DNA from: Callipepla californica brunnescens
Taxonomy: Eukaryota > Chordata > Aves > Galliformes > Odontophoridae
DNA: 64,000 nucleotides
NCBI GenBank assembly: GCA_023055505.1
Contig: JALIRH010000014.1
Location: 18,237,404 to 18,301,403, forward strand
Reading direction: 5' to 3'
Shown: piece by piece, positions 22,602-36,261 of the stretch
Layout of the letters: each line of letters starts with the position of its first letter
Position numbering within the stretch: position 1 is the first letter of the stretch
Translations under genes and position numbers: made by a program
The notes under the pieces: model-generated
The model's input: the letters and a program-made list of their open reading frames with translations, nothing else
What the model was told of the DNA's origin: nothing
Databases searched by the model: none

Positions 22602-25331
22602 TGTTCCCTCTTCTTTTTCTTTCCATATTATTTTTTCCCTAGATTCTATTTCTCTCTTTATCTGTTCCCTCAATACAATTTCACTATTTATCTGTATACT
22701 TTATCCCATTCCTCTATTTATTTATCTGTGCCCAATATCTCTTTTGGGGTCGTGGCTATGTATCGCTCTGGACGTGCAGTATTTCTATCCGGCCACAAGG
22801 CGGCGCTATGGCGTTGCAGTACCCATATTTCACCACTGTGTGTCGCTGTCTCTATGTGTCTCTATGGGGTCGCTATGTATCTCTATGGAGATGCAGTACC
22901 CATATCCCACCACTGGGAATCGCTGTGTCCCTGTGTCTCTGTGGGGTCACTGTGTTTCACTATTTATCTGTTTACTCTGTTCCATTCCTCTATTCATCTT
23001 TGCCCAATATTTTATCTCTCTATTAATCTGATCCCTCTTCTCTCTATTATTGAAATAATCTGTTCCAACTTCTCTCTATAAATCTATCAATTTACTCCCT
23101 CTTCTATCTATTTCTCTCTTTATCTCTTCTTGCTCTTCTATTTCTCTCTTTAATTCTCCCCTCTTCTTTCTCTGCCCGTATTTCCCTGTTCCCTCTTTAT
23201 TCTGTTTCTCCATTTATTTACCTGTTCGCTCTTCTTTCTCTTTCTCTATTTACCTGCTCCCTCTTCTTTCTCTTTCCAAAATAATCTTTTCCCTCGATTC
23301 TATTTCTCTCTTTCTGTTCTCTCTTCTTACTATTTCTCTGCTTCTCTGTTCCCCCTTTATTCTATTTCTCTATTTACCCTTTCCCTCGTTATTCTTTGCT
23401 GTATTTACCAGTTCCCGCTTTATTCTATTTCTCTATTTTCCTGTTCCTGCTTCTTTCTCTTTCCATATTAATCTTTTTCCTTGATTCTATTTCTCTTTAT
23501 CTGTTCTCTCTTTTTACTATTTCACCATAAATCTGTACGCTCTTCTTTCTCTTTCTCTCCTTATCCGTTCCCGCGATTCCATTTCTCTTTTCATCTGTTC
23601 CCATTGATTTTGATTATCTATTCATCTATTCCCATCGATTCTGATTATCTAATCATCTGTTCCCACTGATCTATAGATCTATTCATCTTTTTTCTGTTCA
23701 CTCTAATCTATTTCTCTACTAATCTGTCCCCGCTGATCTATTTCTCTATCTATCTCTTCCCTCAATACCATTTCACTATTTATCTGTTTACTCTATCCCA
23801 TTCCTCTATTTATCTGTGCCCAACATCTCTTCTGGGGTCGTCGCGATGGGGTCGCTATGTATCGCTTTGGAGGTGCAGTATTTCTATCCGGCCACAAGGC
23901 GGCGCTATGGCGTTGCAGTACCCATATCCCACCACTGTGTGTCGCTGTCTCTATGTGTCTCTATGGGGTCGCTATGCATCGCTACGGAGGTGCAGTACCC
24001 ATATATCACCACAGGGTGTCGCTGTGTCACTGTCTATGCATCTCTATGTGTCTCTATGTATCTCTGTGCATGTGTCCTTTACAGAGCGGCTTAATTAATT
24101 AATGGCGGCTGATTGCGGGGGCAGAGCGGGGAGGGCTTCAAAAGCGCGGCCCCATAGAGCCGCTGCCCTCCCTATAGTATTGCCCCACAGCGCTGCTCCC
24201 TGCCCAATAGCGCTGCCCCAATTTTGGGGGATTTTTAGGGGATTTTGGGGGGATTTTTTTGAGTATTTTTTGGGAATTTTGGGGGAATTTTTAGGAACTT
24301 TTGGTTGGTTTTGGGGTTTTTTTTGGTAAATTTTTTGGGGATATTTTTTCGGCTTCTTTTCTTTTTTTTTTTTTTTTTTTGTTTTCGGGGAGTTTTTGGG
24401 GGGGGATTTTTTTCGTTTTTTCTTTTTTTCCAGGTATTTTTTCTGATTTTTTTGGGGAATATTTTTGGGGGATAATTTTAGGGAGTTTTGAGTGGATTTT
24501 TTGGGGGGATTTTGTAGAGATTTTTTAAGGGGGATTTTTGGGGCATTTTGTGTGTTCCTGATTTCTCCTTTCTGCTTCCTCTGGCCGTGCGCTGGCTGCC
24601 ACGCCATCTCAGCTCTTCCACAGAGCAGCCTGCTGATCGCAACGGAGAATTCCCTCCGCACTCCGTACTGCGTCCATCGGGACCGGCGGACCTGTGCATG
24701 TTTGGGGTCAGGTAGGACTAAGAGTGCTCCATGGATTTGGTCTCAGCTGCTGGATGCTGCACAGGCAATTGCTCCGTCCAAATCCTCGCTGTTCCTCCCA
24801 AATCTCTAGCCCTAACTTCTCACTGTTCCACCCTAATATCCTGCTAATCTGTTTCCCTCTTTATCTGTTCCCTCGATTGTATTTCTTTATTCATCTATTC
24901 CCATCGATTCTGATTATCTAATCATCTCTTCCCGCTAATCTATATATCTATTCATCTATTCCTGCTTTTATATTTCTCTACTGATCTGTCCCCACTAATC
25001 TATGTCTCTATTTATCTGTTCCCTCAATACTATTTCACTATCTATCTGTTTACTCTATTCCATTCCTCTATTAATCTGTGCCCAATATTTTATCTATTAA
25101 TCTGTTCCCTCTTCTTTCTATTAATCAAATAATCTGTTCCACCTTCTCTATAGAATTCTATTAATTTACTCTTCCCTCTTCTTTCTATGTCCCTATACAT
25201 GCGTTCCCGCTTCTTTCTATGATGTCCCTGTACGTCGCTTCCAGCTCTTCTATGTCCCTATACAACTGTTCCCTCTTTATTCTATTGCTCTATTTACCTT
25301 TTTCCCTCTTTATTCTGTTTCTGTATTTATC
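22602..25331 (+). repeat. Macrosatellite unit 5 (2,730 bp)
   Basis: CTCF-like elements start at 22,775 and 23,874; YY1-type word at 24,102. Majority alleles at the variant sites tested. Confidence 0.95.
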
Positions 25332-28062
25332 TGTTCCCTCTTCTTTTTCTTTCCATATTATTTTTTCCCTAGATTCTATTTCTCTCTTTATCTGTTCCCT
25401 CAATACAATTTCACTATTTATCTGTATACTTTATCCCATTCCTCTATTTATTTATCTGTGCCCAATATCTCTTTTGGGGTCGTGGCTATGTATCGCTCTG
25501 GACGTGCAGTATTTCTATCCGGCCACAAGGCGGCGCTATGGCGTTGCAGTACCCATATTTCACCACTGTGTGTCGCTGTCTCTATGTGTCTCTATGGGGT
25601 CGCTATGTATCTCTATGGAGATGCAGTACCCATATCCCACCACTGGGAATCGCTGTGTCCCTGTGTCTCTGTGGGGTCACTGTGTTTCACTATTTATCTG
25701 TTTACTCTGTTCCATTCCTCTATTCATCTTTGCCCAATATTTTATCTCTCTATTAATCTGATCCCTCTTCTCTCTATCATTGAAATAATCTGTTCCAACT
25801 TCTCTCTATAAATCTATCAATTTACTCCCTCTTCTATCTATTTCTCTCTTTATCTCTTCTTGCTCTTCTATTTCTCTCTTTAATTCTCCCCTCTTCTTTC
25901 TCTGCCCGTATTTCCCTGTTCCCTCTTTATTCTGTTTCTCCATTTATTTACCTGTTCGCTCTTCTTTCTCTTTCTCTATTTACCTGCTCCCTCTTCTTTC
26001 TCTTTCCAAAATAATCTTTTCCCTCGATTCTATTTCTCTCTTTCTGTTCTCTCTTCTTACTATTTCTCTGCTTCTCTGTTCCCCCTTTATTCTATTTCTC
26101 TATTTACCCTTTCCCTCGTTATTCTTTGCTGTATTTACCAGTTCCCGCTTTATTCTATTTCTCTATTTTCCTGTTCCTGCTTCTTTCTCTTTCCATATTA
26201 ATCTTTTTCCTTGATTCTATTTCTCTTTATCTGTTCTCTCTTTTTACTATTTCACCATAAATCTGTACGCTCTTCTTTCTCTTTCTCTCCTTATCCGTTC
26301 CCGCGATTCCATTTCTCTTTTCATCTGTTCCCATTGATTTTGATTATCTATTCATCTATTCCCGTCGATTCTGATTATCTAATCATCTGTTCCCACTGAT
26401 CTATAGATCTATTCATCTTTTTTCTGTTCACTCTAATCTATTTCTCTACTAATCTGTCCCCGCTGATCTATTTCTCTATCTATCTCTTCCCTCAATACCA
26501 TTTCACTATTTATCTGTTTACTCTATCCCATTCCTCTATTTATCTGTGCCCAACATCTCTTCTGGGGTCGTCGCGATGGGGTCGCTATGTATCGCTTTGG
26601 AGGTGCAGTATTTCTATCCGGCCACAAGGCGGCGCTATGGCGTTGCAGTACCCATATCCCACCACTGTGTGTCGCTGTCTCTATGTGTCTCTATGGGGTC
26701 GCTATGCATCGCTACGGAGGTGCAGTACCCATATATCACCACAGGGTGTCGCTGTGTCACTGTCTATGCATCTCTATGTGTCTCTATGTATCTCTGTGCA
26801 TGTGTCCTTTACAGAGCGGCTTAATTAATTAATGGCGGCTGATTGCGGGGGCAGAGCGGGGAGGGCTTCAAAAGCGCGGCCCCATAGAGCCGCTGCCCTC
26901 CCTATAGTATTGCCCCACAGCGCTGCTCCCTGCCCAATAGCGCTGCCCCAATTTTGGGGGATTTTTAGGGGATTTTGGGGGGATTTTTTTTGAGTATTTT
27001 TTGGGAATTTTGGGGGAATTTTGTAGGAACTTTTGGTTGGTTTTGGGGGTTTTTTTGGTAAATTTTTTGGGGATATTTTTTCGGCTTTTTTTCTTTTTTT
27101 TTTTTTTTTTGTTTTCGGGGAGTTTTTGGGGGGGGATTTTTTTCGGTTTTTTTTTTTTTTTTCAGGTATTTTTTCTGATTTTTTGGGGAATATTTTTGGG
27201 GGATAATTTTAGGGAGTTTTGAGTGGATTTTTTTGGGGGATTTTGTAGAGATTTTTTAAGGGGGATTTTTGGGGCATTTTGTGTGTTCCTGATTTCTCCT
27301 TTCTGCTTCCACTGGCCGTGCGCTGGCTGCCACGCCATCTCAGCTCTTCCACAGAGCAGCCTGCTGATCGCAACGGAGAATTCCCTCCGCACTCCGTACT
27401 GCGTCCATCGGGACCGGCGGACCTGTGCATGTTTGGGGTCAGGTAGGACTAAGAGTGCTCCATGGATTTGGTCTCAGCTGCTGGATGCTGCACAGGCAAT
27501 TGCTCCGTCCAAATCCTCGCTGTTCCTCCCAAATCTCTAGCCCTAACTTCTCACTGTTCCACCCTAATATCCTGCTAATCTGTTTCCCTCTTTATCTGTT
27601 CCCTCGATTGTATTTCTTTATTCATCTATTCCCATCGATTCTGATTATCTAATCATCTCTTCCCGCTAATCTATATATCTATTCATCTATTCCTGCTATT
27701 ATATTTCTCTATTGATCTGTCCCCACTAATCTATGTCTCTATTTATCTGTTCCCTCAATACTATTTCACTATCTATCTGTTTACTCTATTCCATTCCTCT
27801 ATTAATCTGTGCCCAATATTTTATCTATTAATCTGTTCCCTCTTCTTTCTATTAATCAAATAATCTGTTCCACCTTCTCTATAGAATTCTATTAATTTAC
27901 TCTTCCCTCTTCTTTCTATGTCCCTATACATGCGTTCCCGCTTCTTTCTATGATGTCCCTGTACGTCGCTTCCAGCTCTTCTATGTCCCTATACAACTGT
28001 TCCCTCTTTATTCTATTGCTCTATTTACCTTTTTCCCTCTTTATTCTGTTTCTGTATTTATC
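25332..28062 (+). repeat. Macrosatellite unit 6 (2,731 bp)
   Basis: CTCF-like elements start at 25,505 and 26,604; YY1-type word at 26,832. Has 'tatcattgaa' and 'cccgtcgatt', otherwise found only in units 11-13, but keeps 'accatttcac' of units 1-5. Confidence 0.95.
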
Positions 28063-30793
28063 TGTTCCCTCTTCTTTTTCTTTCCATATTATTTTTTCCC
28101 TAGATTCTATTTCTCTCTTTATCTGTTCCCTCAATACAATTTCACTATTTATCTGTATACTTTATCCCATTCCTCTATTTATTTATCTGTGCCCAATATC
28201 TCTTTTGGGGTCGTGGCTATGTATCGCTCTGGACGTGCAGTATTTCTATCCGGCCACAAGGCGGCGCTATGGCGTTGCAGTACCCATATTTCACCACTGT
28301 GTGTCGCTGTCTCTATGTGTCTCTATGGGGTCGCTATGTATCTCTATGGAGATGCAGTACCCATATCCCACCACTGGGAATCGCTGTGTCCCTGTGTCTC
28401 TGTGGGGTCACTGTGTTTCACTATTTATCTGTTTACTCTGTTCCATTCCTCTATTCATCTTTGCCCAATATTTTATCTCTCTATTAATCTGATCCCTCTT
28501 CTCTCTATTATTGAAATAATCTGTTCCAACTTCTCTCTATAAATCTATCAATTTACTCCCTCTTCTATCTATTTCTCTCTTTATCTCTTCTTGCTCTTCT
28601 ATTTCTCTCTTTAATTCTCCCCTCTTCTTTCTCTGCCCGTATTTCCCTGTTCCCTCTTTATTCTGTTTCTCCATTTATTTACCTGTTCGCTCTTCTTTCT
28701 CTTTCTCTATTTACCTGCTCCCTCTTCTTTCTCTTTCCAAAATAATCTTTTCCCTCGATTCTATTTCTCTCTTTCTGTTCTCTCTTCTTACTATTTCTCT
28801 GCTTCTCTGTTCCCCCTTTATTCTATTTCTCTATTTACCCTTTCCCTCGTTATTCTTTGCTGTATTTACCAGTTCCCGCTTTATTCTATTTCTCTATTTT
28901 CCTGTTCCTGCTTCTTTCTCTTTCCATATTAATCTTTTTCCTTGATTCTATTTCTCTTTATCTGTTCTCTCTTTTTACTATTTCACCATAAATCTGTACG
29001 CTCTTCTTTCTCTTTCTCTCCTTATCCGTTCCCGCGATTCCATTTCTCTTTTCATCTGTTCCCATTGATTTTGATTATCTATTCATCTATTCCCATCGAT
29101 TCTGATTATCTAATCATCTGTTCCCACTGATCTATAGATCTATTCATCTTTTTTCTGTTCACTCTAATCTATTTCTCTACTAATCTGTCCCCGCTGATCT
29201 ATTTCTCTATCTATCTCTTCCCTCAATACCGTTTCACTATTTATCTGTTTACTCTATCCCATTCCTCTATTTATCTGTGCCCAACATCTCTTCTGGGGTC
29301 GTCGCGATGGGGTCGCTATGTATCGCTTTGGAGGTGCAGTATTTCTATCCGGCCACAAGGCGGCGCTATGGCGTTGCAGTACCCATATCCCACCACTGTG
29401 TGTCGCTGTCTCTATGTGTCTCTATGGGGTCGCTATGCATCGCTACGGAGGTGCAGTACCCATATATCACCACAGGGTGTCGCTGTGTCACTGTCTATGC
29501 ATCTCTATGTGTCTCTATGTATCTCTGTGCATGTGTCCTTTACAGAGCGGCTTAATTAATTAATGGCGGCTGATTGCGGGGGCAGAGCGGGGAGGGCTTC
29601 AAAAGCGCGGCCCCATAGAGCCGCTGCCCTCCCTATAGTATTGCCCCACAGCGCTGCTCCCTGCCCAATAGCGCTGCCCCAATTTTGGGGGATTTTTAGG
29701 GGATTTTGGGGGGATTTTTTTTGAGTATTTTTTGGGAATTTTGGGGGAATTTTGTAGGAACTTTTGGTTGGTTTTGGGGGTTTTTTTGGTAAATTTTTTG
29801 GGGATATTTTTTCGGCTTTTTTTCTTTTTTTTTTTTTTTTTTGTTTTCGGGGAGTTTTTGGGGGGGGATTTTTTTCGGTTTTTTTTTTTTTTTCAGGTAT
29901 TTTTTCTGATTTTTTGGGGAATATTTTTGGGGGATAATTTTAGGGAGTTTTGAGTGGATTTTTTTGGGGGATTTTGTAGAGATTTTTTAAGGGGGATTTT
30001 TGGGGCATTTTGTGTGTTCCTGATTTCTCCTTTCTGCTTCCACTGGCCGTGCGCTGGCTGCCACGCCATCTCAGCTCTTCCACAGAGCAGCCTGCTGATC
30101 GCAACGGAGAATTCCCTCCGCACTCCGTACTGCGTCCATCGGGACCGGCGGACCTGTGCATGTTTGGGGTCAGGTAGGACTAAGAGTGCTCCATGGATTT
30201 GGTCTCAGCTGCTGGATGCTGCACAGGCAATTGCTCCGTCCAAATCCTCGCTGTTCCTCCCAAATCTCTAGCCCTAACTTCTCACTGTTCCACCCTAATA
30301 TCCTGCTAATCTGTTTCCCTCTTTATCTGTTCCCTCGATTGTATTTCTTTATTCATCTATTCCCATCGATTCTGATTATCTAATCATCTCTTCCCGCTAA
30401 TCTATATATCTATTCATCTATTCCTGCTATTATATTTCTCTATTGATCTGTCCCCACTAATCTATGTCTCTATTTATCTGTTCCCTCAATACTATTTCAC
30501 TATCTATCTGTTTACTCTATTCCATTCCTCTATTAATCTGTGCCCAATATTTTATCTATTAATCTGTTCCCTCTTCTTTCTATTAATCAAATAATCTGTT
30601 CCACCTTCTCTATAGAATTCTATTAATTTACTCTTCCCTCTTCTTTCTATGTCCCTATACATGCGTTCCCGCTTCTTTCTATGATGTCCCTGTACGTCGC
30701 TTCCAGCTCTTCTATGTCCCTATACAACTGTTCCCTCTTTATTCTATTGCTCTATTTACCTTTTTCCCTCTTTATTCTGTTTCTGTATTTATC
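28063..30793 (+). repeat. Macrosatellite unit 7 (2,731 bp)
   Basis: CTCF-like elements start at 28,236 and 29,335; YY1-type word at 29,563. First unit carrying 'accgtttcac', which then continues in every unit to 13. Confidence 0.95.
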
Positions 30794-33531
30794 TGTTCCC
30801 TCTTCTTTTTCTTTCCATATTATTTTTTCCCTAGATTCTATTTCTCTCTTTATCTGTTCCCTCAATACAATTTCACTATTTATCTGTATACTTTATCCCA
30901 TTCCTCTATTTATTTATCTGTGCCCAATATCTCTTTTGGGGTCGTGGCTATGTATCGCTCTGGACGTGCAGTATTTCTATCCGGCCACAAGGCGGCGCTA
31001 TGGCGTTGCAGTACCCATATTTCACCACTGTGTGTCGCTGTCTCTATGTGTCTCTATGGGGTCGCTATGTATCTCTATGGAGATGCAGTACCCATATCCC
31101 ACCACTGGGAATCGCTGTGTCCCTGTGTCTCTGTGGGGTCACTGTGTTTCACTATTTATCTGTTTACTCTGTTCCATTCCTCTATTCATCTTTGCCCAAT
31201 ATTTTATCTCTCTATTAATCTGATCCCTCTTCTCTCTATTATTGAAATAATCTGTTCCAACTTCTCTCTATAAATCTATCAATTTACTCCCTCTTCTATC
31301 TATTTCTCTCTTTATCTCTTCTTGCTCTTCTATTTCTCTCTTTAATTCTCCCCTCTTCTTTCTCTGCCCGTATTTCCCTGTTCCCTCTTTATTCTGTTTC
31401 TCCATTTATTTACCTGTTCGCTCTTCTTTCTCTTTCTCTATTTACCTGCTCCCTCTTCTTTCTCTTTCCAAAATAATCTTTTCCCTCGATTCTATTTCTC
31501 TCTTTCTGTTCTCTCTTCTTACTATTTCTCTGCTTCTCTGTTCCCCCTTTATTCTATTTCTCTATTTACCCTTTCCCTCGTTATTCTTTGCTGTATTTAC
31601 CAGTTCCCGCTTTATTCTATTTCTCTATTTTCCTGTTCCTGCTTCTTTCTCTTTCCATATTAATCTTTTTCCTTGATTCTATTTCTCTTTATCTGTTCTC
31701 TCTTTTTACTATTTCACCATAAATCTGTACGCTCTTCTTTCTCTTTCTCTCCTTATCCGTTCCCGCGATTCCATTTCTCTTTTCATCTGTTCCCATTGAT
31801 TTTGATTATCTATTCATCTATTCCCATCGATTCTGATTATCTAATCATCTGTTCCCACTGATCTATAGATCTATTCATCTTTTTTCTGTTCACTCTAATC
31901 TATTTCTCTACTAATCTGTCCCCGCTGATCTATTTCTCTATCTATCTCTTCCCTCAATACCGTTTCACTATTTATCTGTTTACTCTATCCCATTCCTCTA
32001 TTTATCTGTGCCCAACATCTCTTCTGGGGTCGTCGCGATGGGGTCGCTATGTATCGCTTTGGAGGTGCAGTATTTCTATCCGGCCACAAGGCGGCGCTAT
32101 GGCGTTGCAGTACCCATATCCCACCACTGTGTGTCGCTGTCTCTATGTGTCTCTATGGGGTCGCTATGCATCGCTACGGAGGTGCAGTACCCATATATCA
32201 CCACAGGGTGTCGCTGTGTCACTGTCTATGCATCTCTATGTGTCTCTATGTATCTCTGTGCATGTGTCCTTTACAGAGCGGCTTAATTAATTAATGGCGG
32301 CTGATTGCGGGGGCAGAGCGGGGAGGGCTTCAAAAGCGCGGCCCCATAGAGCCGCTGCCCTCCCTATAGTATTGCCCCACAGCGCTGCTCCCTGCCCAAT
32401 AGCGCTGCCCCAATTTTGGGGGATTTTTAGGGGATTTTGGGGGGATTTTTTTTGAGTATTTTTTGGGAATTTTGGGGGAATTTTGTAGGAACTTTTGGTT
32501 GGTTTTGGGGGTTTTTTTGGTAAATTTTTTGGGGATATTTTTTCGGCTTCTTTTCTTTTTTTTTTTTTTTTTTTTTTTGTTTTCGGGGAGTTTTTGGGGG
32601 GGGATTTTTTTCGTTTTTTTTTCTTTTTTTCCAGGTATTTTTTCTGATTTTTTGGGGAATATTTTTGGGGGATATTTTTAGGGATTTTTGAGTGGATTTT
32701 TTGGGGGGATTTTGTAGAGATTTTTTAAGGGGGATTTTTGGGGCATTTTGTGTGTTCCTGATTTCTCCTTTCTGCTTCCTCTGGCCGTGCGCTGGCTGCC
32801 ACGCCATCTCAGCTCTTCCACAGAGCAGCCTGCTGATCGCAACGGAGAATTCCCTCCGCACTCCGTACTGCGTCCATCGGGACCGGCGGACCTGTGCATG
32901 TTTGGGGTCAGGTAGGACTAAGAGTGCTCCATGGATTTGGTCTCAGCTGCTGGATGCTGCACAGGCAATTGCTCCGTCCAAATCCTCGCTGTTCCTCCCA
33001 AATCTCTAGCCCTAACTTCTCACTGTTCCACCCTAATATCCTGCTAATCTGTTTCCCTCTTTATCTGTTCCCTCGATTGTATTTCTTTATTCATCTATTC
33101 CCATCGATTCTGATTATCTAATCATCTCTTCCCGCTAATCTATATATCTATTCATCTATTCCTGCTTTTATATTTCTCTACTGATCTGTCCCCACTAATC
33201 TATGTCTCTATTTATCTGTTCCCTCAATACTATTTCACTATCTATCTGTTTACTCTATTCCATTCCTCTATTAATCTGTGCCCAATATTTTATCTATTAA
33301 TCTGTTCCCTCTTCTTTCTATTAATCAAATAATCTGTTCCACCTTCTCTATAGAATTCTATTAATTTACTCTTCCCTCTTCTTTCTATGTCCCTATACAT
33401 GCGTTCCCGCTTCTTTCTATGATGTCCCTGTACGTCGCTTCCAGCTCTTCTATGTCCCTATACAACTGTTCCCTCTTTATTCTATTGCTCTATTTACCTT
33501 TTTCCCTCTTTATTCTGTTTCTGTATTTATC
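30794..33531 (+). repeat. Macrosatellite unit 8 (2,738 bp)
   Basis: CTCF-like elements start at 30,967 and 32,066; YY1-type word at 32,294. Has the 'gatatttttagggattttt' form of the G/T block. Confidence 0.95.
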
Positions 33532-36261
33532 TGTTCCCTCTTCTTTTTCTTTCCATATTATTTTTTCCCTAGATTCTATTTCTCTCTTTATCTGTTCCCT
33601 CAATACAATTTCACTATTTATCTGTATACTTTATCCCATTCCTCTATTTATTTATCTGTGCCCAATATCTCTTTTGGGGTCGTGGCTATGTATCGCTCTG
33701 GACGTGCAGTATTTCTATCCGGCCACAAGGCGGCGCTATGGCGTTGCAGTACCCATATTTCACCACTGTGTGTCGCTGTCTCTATGTGTCTCTATGGGGT
33801 CGCTATGTATCTCTATGGAGATGCAGTACCCATATCCCACCACTGGGAATCGCTGTGTCTCTGTGGGGTCACTGTGTTTCACTATTTATCTGTTTACTCT
33901 GTTCCATTCCTCTATTCATCTTTGCCCAATATTTTATCTCTCTATTAATCTGATCCCTCTTCTCTCTATTATTGAAATAATCTGTTCCAACTTCTCTCTA
34001 TAAATCTATCAATTTACTCCCTCTTCTATCTATTTCTCTCTTTATCTCTTCTTGCTCTTCTATTTCTCTCTTTAATTCTCCCCTCTTCTTTCTCTGCCCG
34101 TATTTCCCTGTTCCCTCTTTATTCTGTTTCTCCATTTATTTACCTGTTCGCTCTTCTTTCTCTTTCTCTATTTACCTGCTCCCTCTTCTTTCTCTTTCCA
34201 AAATAATCTTTTCCCTCGATTCTATTTCTCTCTTTCTGTTCTCTCTTCTTACTATTTCTCTGCTTCTCTGTTCCCCCTTTATTCTATTTCTCTATTTACC
34301 CTTTCCCTCGTTATTCTTTGCTGTATTTACCAGTTCCCGCTTTATTCTATTTCTCTATTTTCCTGTTCCTGCTTCTTTCTCTTTCCATATTAATCTTTTT
34401 CCTTGATTCTATTTCTCTTTATCTGTTCTCTCTTTTTACTATTTCACCATAAATCTGTACGCTCTTCTTTCTCTTTCTCTCCTTATCCGTTCCCGCGATT
34501 CCATTTCTCTTTTCATCTGTTCCCATTGATTTTGATTATCTATTCATCTATTCCCATCGATTCTGATTATCTAATCATCTGTTCCCACTGATCTATAGAT
34601 CTATTCATCTTTTTTCTGTTCACTCTAATCTATTTCTCTACTAATCTGTCCCCGCTGATCTATTTCTCTATCTATCTCTTCCCTCAATACCGTTTCACTA
34701 TTTATCTGTTTACTCTATCCCATTCCTCTATTTATCTGTGCCCAACATCTCTTCTGGGGTCGTCGCGATGGGGTCGCTATGTATCGCTTTGGAGGTGCAG
34801 TATTTCTATCCGGCCACAAGGCGGCGCTATGGCGTTGCAGTACCCATATCCCACCACTGTGTGTCGCTGTCTCTATGTGTCTCTATGGGGTCGCTATGCA
34901 TCGCTACGGAGGTGCAGTACCCATATATCACCACAGGGTGTCGCTGTGTCACTGTCTATGCATCTCTATGTGTCTCTATGTATCTCTGTGCATGTGTCCT
35001 TTACAGAGCGGCTTAATTAATTAATGGCGGCTGATTGCGGGGGCAGAGCGGGGAGGGCTTCAAAAGCGCGGCCCCATAGAGCCGCTGCCCTCCCTATAGT
35101 ATTGCCCCACAGCGCTGCTCCCTGCCCAATAGCGCTGCCCCAATTTTGGGGGATTTTTAGGGGATTTTGGGGGGATTTTTTTTGAGTATTTTTTGGGAAT
35201 TTTGGGGGAATTTTGTAGGAACTTTTGGTTGGTTTTGGGGGTTTTTTTGGTAAATTTTTTGGGGATATTTTTTCGGCTTCTTTTCTTTTTTTTTTTTTTT
35301 TTTTTTTTGTTTTCGGGGAGTTTTTGGGGGGGGATTTTTTTCGTTTTTTTTTCTTTTTTTCCAGGTATTTTTTCTGATTTTTTGGGGAATATTTTTGGGG
35401 GATATTTTTAGGGATTTTTGAGTGGATTTTTTTGGGGGATTTTGTAGAGATTTTTTAAGGGGGATTTTTGGGGCATTTTGTGTGTTCCTGATTTCTCCTT
35501 TCTGCTTCCTCTGGCCGTGCGCTGGCTGCCACGCCATCTCAGCTCTTCCACAGAGCAGCCTGCTGATCGCAACGGAGAATTCCCTCCGCACTCCGTACTG
35601 CGTCCATCGGGACCGGCGGACCTGTGCATGTTTGGGGTCAGGTAGGACTAAGAGTGCTCCATGGATTTGGTCTCAGCTGCTGGATGCTGCACAGGCAATT
35701 GCTCCGTCCAAATCCTCGCTGTTCCTCCCAAATCTCTAGCCCTAACTTCTCACTGTTCCACCCTAATATCCTGCTAATCTGTTTCCCTCTTTATCTGTTC
35801 CCTCGATTGTATTTCTTTATTCATCTATTCCCATCGATTCTGATTATCTAATCATCTCTTCCCGCTAATCTATATATCTATTCATCTATTCCTGCTTTTA
35901 TATTTCTCTACTGATCTGTCCCCACTAATCTATGTCTCTATTTATCTGTTCCCTCAATACTATTTCACTATCTATCTGTTTACTCTATTCCATTCCTCTA
36001 TTAATCTGTGCCCAATATTTTATCTATTAATCTGTTCCCTCTTCTTTCTATTAATCAAATAATCTGTTCCACCTTCTCTATAGAATTCTATTAATTTACT
36101 CTTCCCTCTTCTTTCTATGTCCCTATACATGCGTTCCCGCTTCTTTCTATGATGTCCCTGTACGTCGCTTCCAGCTCTTCTATGTCCCTATACAACTGTT
36201 CCCTCTTTATTCTATTGCTCTATTTACCTTTTTCCCTCTTTATTCTGTTTCTGTATTTATC
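33532..36261 (+). repeat. Macrosatellite unit 9 (2,730 bp)
   Basis: CTCF-like elements start at 33,705 and 34,796; YY1-type word at 35,024. Has lost 8 bp (one of two tandem 'gtgtcYct' words) near 33,855 in module A. Only unit 10 shares this loss. Confidence 0.95.
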